Shown: positions 17,439 through 25,829, counted from the first letter of the stretch. The stretch: DNA of 64,000 nucleotides from Parapedobacter koreensis (GCF_900109365.1 NZ_FNZR01000006.1:124001-188000), one strand, 5' to 3'. Numbers and translations are program-made. Notes: generated from the letters alone by a model not told the origin.

Positions 17439-17469
17439 AATAGCTGTAGATTTTTCTGCAGCTATTTTT
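17439..17469 (+). terminator. Terminator or attenuator behind the peptide gene
   Basis: AATAGCTGTAGA (17439-17450) pairs with TCTGCAGCTATT (17455-17466), one G-U pair, loop TTTT, followed by more T. It would make the peptide message far more abundant than the downstream genes while allowing some read-through. Confidence 0.8.
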
Positions 17470-17497
17470 GTTTACAAAACAACCAGGGGGCACATCG

Positions 17498-18064
17498 TTG
17501 AAAATAGCAGAAAAATACTTGATATGTATTATATTGGTTATTGTAGCATTAATCCAATTATATCACTCACAGTTTGATAGGTTAACCCCATGGAAAGGTG
17601 GGGGATTTGGAATGTTTTCCACCAATAAAAGGGCAAATATCACTGTCGTTGGATACGCTTCTAACGGTGATTCTTTGATAATAAAAGTAGTTGCGAGTAA
17701 CCTTGATGTACCTATTTCCAAAAGTTTTCTCAGTTCTACTAATAATTTTCCAACGAAAAGAAAATTAGAAAAACTAGGCCATTTGATCGTTAATTCACAT
17801 CTTAGCCCTGTAAAATTAGAAATTCCCAATAATATTGATAGCACAAGTGCAGCCATTATACAAAGAAATCAAAGATTTTACGATACGATATATTTGCCAA
17901 AATACTATCAGAGCCCAGAAATTGCTAAGTCGGAAAACGCAATCAAAGTTGATAGCGTAAAAATTACACTATATGAAACAGATTTTTTTGAAGAAGGCTT
18001 CCTGTTTAAGAAGCGATTTTTGGATGAAATACAAGCGGCAAAATTGGTTGATAAGTTAAAATAA
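17498..18064 (+). CDS. Single-span membrane protein of the inserted cassette (SdpA-like layout)
   Basis: From the TTG at 17498, eight bases after AGGGGG, the protein is 188 aa: KIAEKYLICIILVIVALIQLY forms one N-terminal span, then FDRLTPWKGGGFGMFSTNK and an extracytoplasmic beta-rich domain. The frame can be read from another TTG at 17468, but that overlaps the terminator. I do not recognise the family. Its layout (one span, then a Trp/Phe-rich motif, directly upstream of a polytopic protein) is like SdpA beside SdpB in Bacillus toxin-peptide operons; this is an analogy, not shown homology. AT-rich, unlike the nuo genes. Confidence 0.7.
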   Translation: MKIAEKYLICIILVIVALIQLYHSQFDRLTPWKGGGFGMFSTNKRANITVVGYASNGDSLIIKVVASNLDVPISKSFLSSTNNFPTKRKLEKLGHLIVNSHLSPVKLEIPNNIDSTSAAIIQRNQRFYDTIYLPKYYQSPEIAKSENAIKVDSVKITLYETDFFEEGFLFKKRFLDEIQAAKLVDKLK

Positions 18065-18065
18065 T

Positions 18066-18938
18066 ATGGCATATAGGATACTCTCATTGGTTAAGTTTAA
18101 TGTAACTCCCAATTCTTCATTTGAAGATTTAATTCTAAAATTTTCTTTAATACTCTTGGTTCTGGATGGGAGTACTGGTTGGGGATTAGATGTTTTTATG
18201 AGAATAATATGCGTGTTAATGTTAGCTTTTAACAAGTATACTTCAAACAAGTTCCTTTGGCTATTAATAGCGATTCTATTACTTTTTTTTAACAGTCTCC
18301 AGTTTTATAATATCGACAACCATAAAATACTATTCGTTTATTGGGTTTTATTAATAACAGTTTATTTGTGGACAAACAAAGACATCGAATATCTTAGACT
18401 GAATTCAAAGTTGTTGATAGGCTTGGTCATGTTTTTTGCAGCTTTTCAGAAAATTATTAATGAATTTACTGTTCCGGGATTTTTACATGGTTCCTTCCTT
18501 ATCGATGGAAGGTTTATGTTAATTACCCACTTTATTACAGATGTCCCATATCAAGAACTTCTTAACAATAGAAATTCTACTGCGACATTGAGTTATTTAC
18601 CAATAAACAATAGTAATGTAACTCTTACTTCTTCTACTTATATGGGTAATTTACTTTATACTTTTCAAATTTTTGGCTTAATATATGAGGGGCTAGTTGC
18701 ATCACTTTTTTTGTTCAGCAAAAAAGAGAGTGTAATCAAAGATATAGCATTAGTAACATTTTGCGTTGGAACTTACTTTATCTTTCCTGTTATAGGCTTC
18801 AGTTCAATACTTTTAATATTAGGCATTTCTCAAAGCAATGTGAAATTCAGAAAATACTACATTTTTACATTCATACTTCTCCAGTTTATAATCGTTCCAT
18901 GGCAAGAACTAATATTTTATTTTAAAAACTCATTTTAG
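18066..18938 (+). CDS. Polytopic membrane protein, HTTM/SdpB-like (tentative)
   Basis: A 290-aa protein with about seven to eight hydrophobic segments. The ATG is two bases after the previous stop, so the two are translationally coupled. The stretch LLIGLVMFFAAFQKIINEF followed by PGFLHGSFLIDGR, together with NIDNHKILFVYWVLL, recalls HTTM/gamma-carboxylase-like and DoxX-like membrane proteins (AxxQK ahead of a short loop and a GF/GS motif). HTTM domains occur in vitamin-K-type glutamate carboxylases and in SdpB. The assignment is weak; what is certain is an integral membrane protein with low GC (19 of 60 bases in one hand-counted line). Confidence 0.7.
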   Translation: MAYRILSLVKFNVTPNSSFEDLILKFSLILLVLDGSTGWGLDVFMRIICVLMLAFNKYTSNKFLWLLIAILLLFFNSLQFYNIDNHKILFVYWVLLITVYLWTNKDIEYLRLNSKLLIGLVMFFAAFQKIINEFTVPGFLHGSFLIDGRFMLITHFITDVPYQELLNNRNSTATLSYLPINNSNVTLTSSTYMGNLLYTFQIFGLIYEGLVASLFLFSKKESVIKDIALVTFCVGTYFIFPVIGFSSILLILGISQSNVKFRKYYIFTFILLQFIIVPWQELIFYFKNSF

Positions 18939-18939
18939 A

Positions 18940-20448
18940 ATGAGCGTTAGAGCTTTTTTTTTTATGATCACTTTCAGTATTATCATTTTATTCTTTGGAT
19001 GTAATACAAGAGTAAGTTCGTGTTCTTTGACAAATGATGAGGCCATTAGTGAAATAGGAAAGATTAAAAGACTTTTAAGCGAACGGTCACCTTTTATGAA
19101 CATTAACAAGGTAAGGGTATTGGATTCCTTAGATTCCCTAATCATGAACCTCCAAAAGATCGACAAAATTGACAAATATGAATTCTCATTTAAATTGAAA
19201 GGAGTTTTTGCTGAACTGGGAGATAGGCATTTTTGGCTTGAATATATTGGAGAATGTGAGAACGAAAATAAATATCATTTACCTTTTTCCTTGGCTCCTT
19301 GGAAAGATAGTGCAGCAATAGCACTCGTTAAGAAAAACAAAATAGCTTATTCTTTTTTTCTAAAGAACTTTCCTTTTTTAACAAGGATCAATAGTCAAAA
19401 AATAAAAGAATTTATTGATCAAAATGATTTAGAGAATAAGTATGCGCCCAAATTTTCAAAACAAACATTAGGTGTAGAGAAATTAAATGAATTCTACAAA
19501 ATCAAGCAAGGATTAAATGTTGATGATCAAATGAAATTTACATTTACCAGTTGGGACTTTAAATCTGACACTGTTTTATTTTTAAACTTAGTCAAATCGA
19601 GGAACAAATGGCAAGATATTGATAGCTATTTATCTTTTGATAAAGATGATGATAGAATAAAAAAAATGTTATTTAGACGATATAAAGATCGAATAGCTTA
19701 TATTAAAGTACCCGAAATGTATAGCTATTTGAAGGATAAGGAATATTTTCAATGGCTTAAGCAGATCTTGGATATAGCCAGAACGACTAATGCTTTGATT
19801 ATTGATATTAGGAATAATCGTGGAGGTAATAGGGATTTAATTGATTTTTTTTCCGATTATTTAATTGCACCAAAGAAATTCAGGGTTGCAAATTTAGCGA
19901 GGTATAGAGGTGAAATATCAGATGATACGAAAAAGGATTTAAATTCTAGAAAATTATTTCCCTATAGCTATTTTAAAGATCCCGAATCTAAACAAGCGAT
20001 AGATAGTTATATGGAAAATTTCCATCCTTTAGTCGAAACTTCTGAAACACTTTATAGCGAATATCACTATATGGTCATAAATAGTAAAAAAAATACCGAT
20101 TCTTATTATTATGGTAACCCTGTTTACATATTAACAAATGAAATGACTTTTAGTGCTGCGAGTGTTTTTGCTTCCTCGTTCAAAGGATTGAAAAATGTTA
20201 AAATTGCAGGAATTTGCGCCGACGGATCGAGCGGTATGTCTAAAACCTATGAATTGAAGAATTCTGAAATAAAAGTGACCTTCTCTCACATGCTTTCGTA
20301 TCAAAAAAATGGAGAGTTATTTGATGGTATCGGCATTTCACCTGATATTGAAATACATAGATCTATAAATCAAATACTCGGCTATGAAGATCATCAACTA
20401 GAGACATTGCTTGAAAACATAAATAGACATTCTTCAATAGAAAACTAG
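18940..20448 (+). CDS. S41 family peptidase lipoprotein of the cassette
   Basis: A 502-aa protein beginning one base after the previous stop. The N-terminus is a lipoprotein signal with lipobox FFGC (Cys21), so it should be anchored at the cell envelope. The C-terminal half is an S41 (tail-specific/C-terminal-processing) peptidase domain: ALIIDIRNNRGGN, then NEMTFSAAS with candidate nucleophile Ser405, GICADGSSG, and the closing DGIGISPDIEI. No PDZ domain is evident. S41 enzymes trim secreted proteins from the C-terminus, so the small precursor at 17197 is a plausible substrate (inference). Strongly AT-rich (16 of 60 GC in one line), unlike flanking nuo genes. The stop directly abuts the right repeat. 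Confidence 0.88.
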   Translation: MSVRAFFFMITFSIIILFFGCNTRVSSCSLTNDEAISEIGKIKRLLSERSPFMNINKVRVLDSLDSLIMNLQKIDKIDKYEFSFKLKGVFAELGDRHFWLEYIGECENENKYHLPFSLAPWKDSAAIALVKKNKIAYSFFLKNFPFLTRINSQKIKEFIDQNDLENKYAPKFSKQTLGVEKLNEFYKIKQGLNVDDQMKFTFTSWDFKSDTVLFLNLVKSRNKWQDIDSYLSFDKDDDRIKKMLFRRYKDRIAYIKVPEMYSYLKDKEYFQWLKQILDIARTTNALIIDIRNNRGGNRDLIDFFSDYLIAPKKFRVANLARYRGEISDDTKKDLNSRKLFPYSYFKDPESKQAIDSYMENFHPLVETSETLYSEYHYMVINSKKNTDSYYYGNPVYILTNEMTFSAASVFASSFKGLKNVKIAGICADGSSGMSKTYELKNSEIKVTFSHMLSYQKNGELFDGIGISPDIEIHRSINQILGYEDHQLETLLENINRHSSIEN

Positions 20449-20481
20449 ATGCTGAAAAAGCGTGTATTGGACTGGGAATAA
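20449..20481 (+). pseudogene. nuoA 3' remnant
   Basis: The codons after ATG read LKKRVLDWE and stop, identical in protein to the end of NuoA at 16326-16356 but with synonymous base changes. It is the nuoA tail carried by the right repeat and starts right after the peptidase stop. Confidence 0.9.
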
Positions 20482-20538
20482 TAGCTTTTAGAACGTTTCT
20501 AAATAATATAATTAGCCTTTTAAAAGGGCAAGATATCG

Positions 20539-20546
20539 TAGATTTG
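20539..20546 (+). promoter_or_regulatory. -7 element upstream of nuoB
   Basis: TAGATTTG matches TAnnTTTG exactly. The same position in the left repeat reads TAGAATTG and has lost the match. This could be the promoter that now drives nuoB-N behind the insertion. Confidence 0.45.
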
Positions 20547-20550
20547 TACT

Positions 20551-20579
20551 CATCAGTGTAGAAACTGATGGGTTTTTTT
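20551..20579 (+). terminator. Hairpin with T-run upstream of nuoB
   Basis: CATCAGT and ACTGATG form a 7-bp stem with loop GTAGAA, then GG and seven T. It is the right-repeat copy of the terminator behind nuoA. It lies at the predicted start site of the nuoB promoter, so it may act as a 5' stem-loop or weak attenuator for nuoB-N. Confidence 0.7.
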
Positions 20580-20604
20580 GTATTAGAAAGGTAAGGGGTT
20601 AGCA

Positions 20605-21156
20605 ATGAGTGATATAAAAATGGCGGAAGCTCCTCCCGGTATTCAAGGATCTGGTTTTTTCGCAACTTCGTTGGATAAAGCTATTGGATTGGCGCGGGCT
20701 AATTCATTATGGCCGTTGCCATTTGCGACATCGTGCTGTGGCATTGAGTTTATGGCTACCATGGCGGCTACGTATGATGCAGGGCGTTTTGGGATGGAGC
20801 GTAATAGCTTTTCTCCGCGCCAGGCGGATATGTTGATGGTCATGGGCACCATTGCTAAAAAGATGGCTCCCGTGCTTCGGCAGGTCTATTCGCAAATGGC
20901 GGAACCGCGGTGGGTAATTGCTGTTGGTGCGTGTGCATCCAGCGGTGGGATATTTGATACGTATTCCGTATTGCAGGGTATTGATGAAATCATCCCGGTA
21001 GACGTGTATGTACCGGGTTGCCCGCCTAGGCCAGAAGCTATCCTCGATGGGGTAATGCGGTTGCAGGAGATTGTAAAGAATGAACCACTAAACAGAAGGC
21101 AGACGCCTGAATATAAGGCGCTGTTGGAGAAATACGGATTCCATACGAATGGCTAA
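20605..21156 (+). CDS. nuoB: NADH-quinone oxidoreductase subunit B
   Basis: NuoB carries the terminal 4Fe-4S cluster N2, which passes electrons to quinone. The 183-aa protein has the tandem cysteines SCCGIEF (Cys44, Cys45), Cys110 in VGACASSGG and Cys139 in VPGCPPRPEA, all ligands present. It follows the right direct repeat, and its start is fixed by the repeat and by family alignment (MSDIKMAEAP). It overlaps nuoC by 8 bases. Confidence 0.98.
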   Translation: MSDIKMAEAPPGIQGSGFFATSLDKAIGLARANSLWPLPFATSCCGIEFMATMAATYDAGRFGMERNSFSPRQADMLMVMGTIAKKMAPVLRQVYSQMAEPRWVIAVGACASSGGIFDTYSVLQGIDEIIPVDVYVPGCPPRPEAILDGVMRLQEIVKNEPLNRRQTPEYKALLEKYGFHTNG

Positions 21157-21652
21157 ACTTAGCAATGACAGCATTATCGGACGGCTCAACACCCGTTTTG
21201 AGGGACGGTTCGATCAAATCGAAGCGTCTTATGGGTTGCTCACCATTGAGACCGGAAAAGAAGATATCTTGGATGTACTGGAATTCCTAAAGACCGATGG
21301 GGAACTGCAATTCGGTTATCTTACGGACATCACCGCTGTGCATTATCCGGACTTAGCGAAGGAATTTGCGGTAGTCTATCACTTGCATAGCTTGGTGAAC
21401 AACGTGCGGATTCGTATTAAGGTATTTTTAGATGGTGCATATCCGGCAATCCCCACTGCCACGGTATTGTGGAATGGGGCCAATTGGATGGAGCGTGAGA
21501 CGTATGATTTCTTCGGAATCCAATTTATAGGACACCCTGACCTGCGCAGGATATTGAACGTGGATGATATGGAGGCGTTTCCTATGCGCAAAGAGTATCC
21601 ATTGGAAGATCCCAACCGGATGGATAAGAAGGACTATTTTTTCGGTAGATAA
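21149..21652 (+). CDS. nuoC: NADH-quinone oxidoreductase subunit C
   Basis: The 167-aa protein is the 30-kDa subunit of the complex I connecting module. It shows the family signature ERETYDFFGIQFIGHPDLRRIL and ends with PLEDPNRMDKKDYFFGR. It has no cofactor. It is separate from nuoD here, unlike the fused NuoCD of enterobacteria. It overlaps nuoB and precedes nuoD by 11 bases. Confidence 0.97.
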   Translation: MAKLSNDSIIGRLNTRFEGRFDQIEASYGLLTIETGKEDILDVLEFLKTDGELQFGYLTDITAVHYPDLAKEFAVVYHLHSLVNNVRIRIKVFLDGAYPAIPTATVLWNGANWMERETYDFFGIQFIGHPDLRRILNVDDMEAFPMRKEYPLEDPNRMDKKDYFFGR

Positions 21653-21663
21653 ACGGTTACGAT

Positions 21664-22905
21664 ATGAGCGATTCTGTCAGCAAAATCAAACTAACAAGTA
21701 ATAAGCCGATTTATATCGACAATGATCCGCAGGATGAGCTTTTCACGCTCAACCTCGGGCCTACGCACCCTGCTACACATGGTGTATTCCAGAACGTGTT
21801 GCAAGTAGATGGGGAACGGATCGTTAGCGGGGTATCGACCATTGGTTATATCCACCGTGCTTTTGAGAAAATCGCGGAGCGCCGTGCATACTATCAGATT
21901 ACGACATTGACCGATCGGCTCAACTACTGCTCGTCACCCATCAACAATATGGGGTGGCACATGACGGTGGAAAAGTTGTTGGAAATAGAACTCCCCAAGC
22001 GGGTGCAGTATATGCGCGTGATCATCATGGAGCTCTCGCGGATTGCTGATCACATCATCTGCAACGGCATCTTGGGTGTGGATACGGGTACGTTTGCTGG
22101 ATTTATCCCTATGATGGTGAAACGCGAGTTTATCTATGAAATATTTGAAGAGATATGCGGTGCGCGGCTGACGACCAATATCGGCCGGATAGGCGGGTTC
22201 GAGCGAGACTTCAATGAAGTGGCTTTTGCTAAAATCAGGCAGTTTGTCAAGGAATTTCCTGCGGTATTAAAGGAGTTTGAGGCGCTGTTGGATCGTAACC
22301 GTATTTTTATTGACCGGACATCCGGCGTAGCGGCGGTGGATCCAGAGACGGCGCTCAGTTACAGTTGGAGCGGCCCTATCCTGCGTGCTACCGGCGTGGA
22401 CTATGACGTAAGGGCCAATGAGCCATATTCTTCTTATGAAGAATTTGATTTTGAAGTACCCGTAGGTACAAACGGTGATGTTTACGATCGGTTTTTGGTG
22501 CGCAACCACGAAATGTGGCAGAGCTTGCGAATCATTGAACAAGCATTGGCTAAAATAGAAAAGGAACCTAAAGGGGTATTCCATGCCGATGTCCCCGACT
22601 TCTATCTTCCACCGAAAGAGCAAGTCTACAATAATATGGAAGCGTTGATTTACCATTTCAAGATTGTCATGGGTGAAATCGATGCGCCGAAAAAAGAACT
22701 GTACCATAGTGTTGAAGGCGCTAACGGCGAATTGGGCTTTTACCTGATTAGCGATGGTGGCCGCTCACCTTACCGCTTGCATTTCCGCAGGCCTTCATTT
22801 ATCAATTACCAAATGTATGCGCCCATGAGCAGTGGGATGTTGCTTTCTGATGCTATCATCAACATGAGTAGTCTAAACGTAATAGCGGGAGAACTCGATG
22901 CTTAG
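21664..22905 (+). CDS. nuoD: NADH-quinone oxidoreductase subunit D
   Basis: The 49-kDa subunit forms the quinone-binding pocket together with NuoB. The 413-aa product has LGPTHPATHGV near residue 30 (with the pocket His), the EKIAERRAYYQ helix, DRLNYCSSPINN, and the C-terminal RPSFINYQ and LSDAIINMSSLNVIAGELDA. Length is normal for separate NuoD. The stop overlaps the nuoE start by 8 bases. Confidence 0.98.
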   Translation: MSDSVSKIKLTSNKPIYIDNDPQDELFTLNLGPTHPATHGVFQNVLQVDGERIVSGVSTIGYIHRAFEKIAERRAYYQITTLTDRLNYCSSPINNMGWHMTVEKLLEIELPKRVQYMRVIIMELSRIADHIICNGILGVDTGTFAGFIPMMVKREFIYEIFEEICGARLTTNIGRIGGFERDFNEVAFAKIRQFVKEFPAVLKEFEALLDRNRIFIDRTSGVAAVDPETALSYSWSGPILRATGVDYDVRANEPYSSYEEFDFEVPVGTNGDVYDRFLVRNHEMWQSLRIIEQALAKIEKEPKGVFHADVPDFYLPPKEQVYNNMEALIYHFKIVMGEIDAPKKELYHSVEGANGELGFYLISDGGRSPYRLHFRRPSFINYQMYAPMSSGMLLSDAIINMSSLNVIAGELDA

Positions 22906-23419
22906 TGTAAAACATAATGAACCCGTGGAATTCACGGAAGAGACGCTCAGCAAGTTTGCTGAGATCGTGGCCCGCTACCCCGAAGGGAAACAGAAATCAG
23001 CGTTGTTGCCCGTGTTACATGAAGTACAGGCAACGTATGGTTGGCTGAGCGCACCGGCCATGGATAGTGTAGCCGCTTATCTAAACATAGAACCTATCGA
23101 GGTGTATGAAGTGGCGACATTTTATACCATGTTTTTCCTGCAACCGCAAGGGAAATACGCATTGGAGGTATGCCGCACGGGACCGTGTTGTTTGGTAGGT
23201 GCCGAACGCATCATGAAACATATCGAAAAGAGGCTGGGTGTGAAAGAAGGTGAAGTAACACCTGATGGGCTGTTTAGCTGGCGGGGGGTTGAGTGTTTGG
23301 CGGCTTGTGGTTATGGGCCGGTACTGCAAATCGGTCCGGAGTATACATTCTATGAAAACCTCACCGAAGAAAGCGTAGACAAACTGATTGAAGAATTAAC
23401 GGAAAAAGCCAAGAGCTGA
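22898..23419 (+). CDS. nuoE: NADH-quinone oxidoreductase subunit E
   Basis: The 24-kDa subunit of the NADH dehydrogenase module, a thioredoxin-fold protein with 2Fe-2S cluster N1a. The 173-aa product has the four ligands Cys92 and Cys97 (VCRTGPC) and Cys133 and Cys137 (ECLAACGYGP). The N-terminal helical part includes YEVATFYTMF. It is coupled to nuoD by overlap and is followed by nuoF after 12 bases. Confidence 0.97.
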   Translation: MLSVKHNEPVEFTEETLSKFAEIVARYPEGKQKSALLPVLHEVQATYGWLSAPAMDSVAAYLNIEPIEVYEVATFYTMFFLQPQGKYALEVCRTGPCCLVGAERIMKHIEKRLGVKEGEVTPDGLFSWRGVECLAACGYGPVLQIGPEYTFYENLTEESVDKLIEELTEKAKS

Positions 23420-23431
23420 AAGCTGATTGTT

Positions 23432-24787
23432 ATGGCACGTAAGTTATTATTGACACATATCGATGTTCCGGGCATCAATACCTTTGAGGTATACCGTCAA
23501 AAAGGCGGGTATCGTGCCGTGGAAAAAGCCTTGAAAACGCTTACTCCCGACGAAGTGGTGGAGGAGGTGAAAAAATCGGGTTTGCGGGGCCGTGGTGGGG
23601 CAGGTTTTCCCACGGGAATGAAATGGAGCTTCCTGGCTAAGCCGGAGGGTGTACCCCGTTATTTGGTGTGCAATGCCGACGAATCGGAGCCGGGAACCTT
23701 CAAGGATCGCTATTTAATGACCCATATCCCGCATGCATTGATCGAAGGGATGATCATAGCAAGCTACGCACTGGGGGCAAATACGTCCTATATCTATGTA
23801 CGGGGCGAGATGATGCCACAGGTACGTATCCTTGAAAGAGCAATCGCTGAAGCCAAAAATGCAGGGTTCTTGGGTAAGAATATTTTGGGCCGCGGGTATG
23901 ATCTGGAATTATACGTACAGCCTGGCGGCGGCGCTTATATCTGTGGCGAAGAGACCGCTTTGCTGGAATCGCTGGAAGGCAAGCGGGGCAATCCCCGGAT
24001 AAAACCGCCATTCCCGGCGGTTTCCGGATTGTATAATTGCCCTACCGTAGTAAACAACGTGGAGTCCATTGCGGCTACCGTGCCTATCATCAATGAGGGT
24101 GCAGAGGAATACGCAAAGATAGGGATAGAACGCAGCACCGGTACCAAATTGATTTCAGCCAGTGGCAACTTAAATAAGCCGGGAGTTTATGAAATCGAAC
24201 TGGGGTTGCCTGTTGAGGAATTTATTTATTCGGACGAATATTGCGGCGGCATTGCCAATGGCAAACGCCTGAAGGCGGTGGTAGCCGGGGGATCTTCGGT
24301 GCCGATATTGCCAGCAAACCTGATCTTGAAAACGTTGAAGGGGGAATCCCGGTTGATGACCTATGAGTCATTGGCCGACGGAGGATTCCAGAGCGGCACG
24401 ATGATGGGTTCTGGCGGGTTTATCGCTTTTGATGAAGATCAGTGTGTCGTGCGCAATACCTGGAACTTCACACGGTTTTACCATCATGAAAGTTGTGGCC
24501 AGTGTTCGCCCTGCCGTGAAGGTACAGGCTGGATGGAAAAGGTGCTTCACCGGATTGAGTTTGGCCATGGTTCATTCAGCGACATTGACCTGCTGGTGGA
24601 TGTGTCCAAAAAAATTGAGGGCAATACCATATGTCCGTTGGGAGATGCAGCTGCTTGGCCGGTGGCCAGTGCCATCCGCCATTTCAGGGATGAGTTTGAA
24701 TGGCATATTACGAGCGGACAGGAAGCGCAGCGGCGTAATTACGGACTGGCGCATTATGCCGATCCGCTGGAGCCGGTGGCTTCATGA
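23432..24787 (+). CDS. nuoF: NADH-quinone oxidoreductase subunit F
   Basis: The 51-kDa subunit oxidises NADH through FMN and cluster N3. The 451-aa product has the nucleotide/FMN motifs GLRGRGGAGFPTGMKW (about 50-65), CNADESEPGTFKDR and GAGAYICGEET-like GGGAYICGEETAL. The 4Fe-4S ligands are Cys355, Cys358 and Cys361 (CGQCSPC) and Cys401 in NTICPLGDAA. All catalytic and cluster residues are present. Confidence 0.98.
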   Translation: MARKLLLTHIDVPGINTFEVYRQKGGYRAVEKALKTLTPDEVVEEVKKSGLRGRGGAGFPTGMKWSFLAKPEGVPRYLVCNADESEPGTFKDRYLMTHIPHALIEGMIIASYALGANTSYIYVRGEMMPQVRILERAIAEAKNAGFLGKNILGRGYDLELYVQPGGGAYICGEETALLESLEGKRGNPRIKPPFPAVSGLYNCPTVVNNVESIAATVPIINEGAEEYAKIGIERSTGTKLISASGNLNKPGVYEIELGLPVEEFIYSDEYCGGIANGKRLKAVVAGGSSVPILPANLILKTLKGESRLMTYESLADGGFQSGTMMGSGGFIAFDEDQCVVRNTWNFTRFYHHESCGQCSPCREGTGWMEKVLHRIEFGHGSFSDIDLLVDVSKKIEGNTICPLGDAAAWPVASAIRHFRDEFEWHITSGQEAQRRNYGLAHYADPLEPVAS

Positions 24788-24815
24788 ACTATTGGCGTAC
24801 GAAATTAGAAATAAA

Positions 24816-25829
24816 ATGGCTGAAGACGTAAAATTCAAGGTAAGCATAGACGGTATTCCGGTGGAAGTAGCTCCGGGGACGACCATATTGAATGCCGCCC
24901 GACTGATTGGAGGCGATATTGTGCCCCCGGCCATGTGCTATTATTCTAAATTACAGGGTAGTGGAGGCAAGTGCCGTACATGCCTTGTAAAAGTAAGCAA
25001 AGGGTCAGAAAAGGATCCGCGCCCGATGCCGAAGTTGGTGGCTTCATGCCGCACTACGGTGATGGATGGCATGGAGGTACAGAACATCACTTCCCCCGAA
25101 GTAATCGAGGCCAGAAAGGGCGTGGTGGAGATGCTGCTCATCAACCATCCGTTGGATTGCCCCATCTGTGACCAAGCGGGCGAATGCCACTTGCAGGATT
25201 TGGGTTATGAGCATGGCCTGGCCAATACGCGCTATGAATTTGAGCGACGGACCTTTGATAAAATTGATATCGGCGACAAGGTGCAATTGCACATGACACG
25301 CTGTATCCTTTGTTACCGTTGTGTGTTTGTGGCCGACCAGCTTACCCCGCGGCGTGTACACGGTGTACTGGGCCGCGGTGATGCGGCTGAGATTTCGACG
25401 TATATCGAAAAGGCAATAGACAATGAGTTTTCGGGTAATGTGATTGATGTATGTCCAGTAGGGGCGCTGACCGATAAGACCTTCCGGTTTAAAAACCGCG
25501 TGTGGTTTACCAAACCGGTGGAAGCACACCGCGATTGCCCGACATGCAGCGGGAAGGTAACTCTGTGGTACAAAGGGGAAGAGGTGCTCCGTGTGACGGC
25601 ACGTAAGGATGAATACGGCGAAGTGGAGGAGTTTATCTGCAATACCTGCAGGTTTGAAACGAAATCGACGTCGGATTGGGTAATTGAAGGGCCGCGCAAC
25701 GTGAAACGTACTTCGGTCATCTCGCTCAACCACTATGCGGAGCTGAACCCCCCGGCCGTGGTCAAGAAAAACCTGGCATTGCAGGAAACGAACAAGGAAC
25801 AATTCGAACGGGCTAAGGAATTGCTGTAA
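24816..25829 (+). CDS. nuoG: NADH-quinone oxidoreductase subunit G, short form
   Basis: From the ATG at 24816 the protein is 337 aa. The frame is open from 24429 but that part is inside nuoF. It holds 2Fe-2S ligands Cys41, Cys53, Cys56, Cys78; the His-Cys cluster His111, Cys115, Cys118, Cys124; and the 4Fe-4S set Cys163, Cys166, Cys169, Cys213. A further pair of CxxC motifs (241/244, 275/278) follows. The protein then ends and lacks the large molybdopterin-oxidoreductase-like domain of enterobacterial NuoG (about 900 aa). Short NuoG forms are known in Bacteroidota, so this is probably normal for the group and not a truncation. No frameshift signs are seen. Confidence 0.95.
   Translation: MAEDVKFKVSIDGIPVEVAPGTTILNAARLIGGDIVPPAMCYYSKLQGSGGKCRTCLVKVSKGSEKDPRPMPKLVASCRTTVMDGMEVQNITSPEVIEARKGVVEMLLINHPLDCPICDQAGECHLQDLGYEHGLANTRYEFERRTFDKIDIGDKVQLHMTRCILCYRCVFVADQLTPRRVHGVLGRGDAAEISTYIEKAIDNEFSGNVIDVCPVGALTDKTFRFKNRVWFTKPVEAHRDCPTCSGKVTLWYKGEEVLRVTARKDEYGEVEEFICNTCRFETKSTSDWVIEGPRNVKRTSVISLNHYAELNPPAVVKKNLALQETNKEQFERAKELL

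Larger units (their letters stand above)
20451..20635 (+). repeat. Right direct repeat flanking the nuoA/nuoB insertion
   Basis: Partner of 16326-16508: nuoA tail, intergenic hairpin, nuoB head. Here the copy runs into the intact nuoB gene, whereas in the left copy it runs on from intact nuoA. The insert between the copies therefore starts with a nuoB head and ends with a nuoA tail. Confidence 0.92.

Noticed and set aside
17439-17497. 17468 TTG as start of the 188-aa protein
   Set aside because: It lies inside the terminator hairpin; the TTG at 17498 has AGGGGG eight bases upstream.
24429-24815. N-terminal extension of NuoG
   Set aside because: It lies within nuoF in another frame; the true start is the ATG at 24816, where the 2Fe-2S domain begins.
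24816-25829. NuoG as a truncated pseudogene
   Set aside because: All cluster ligands are intact and a short NuoG is known from Bacteroidota; no frameshifted remainder follows before nuoH.
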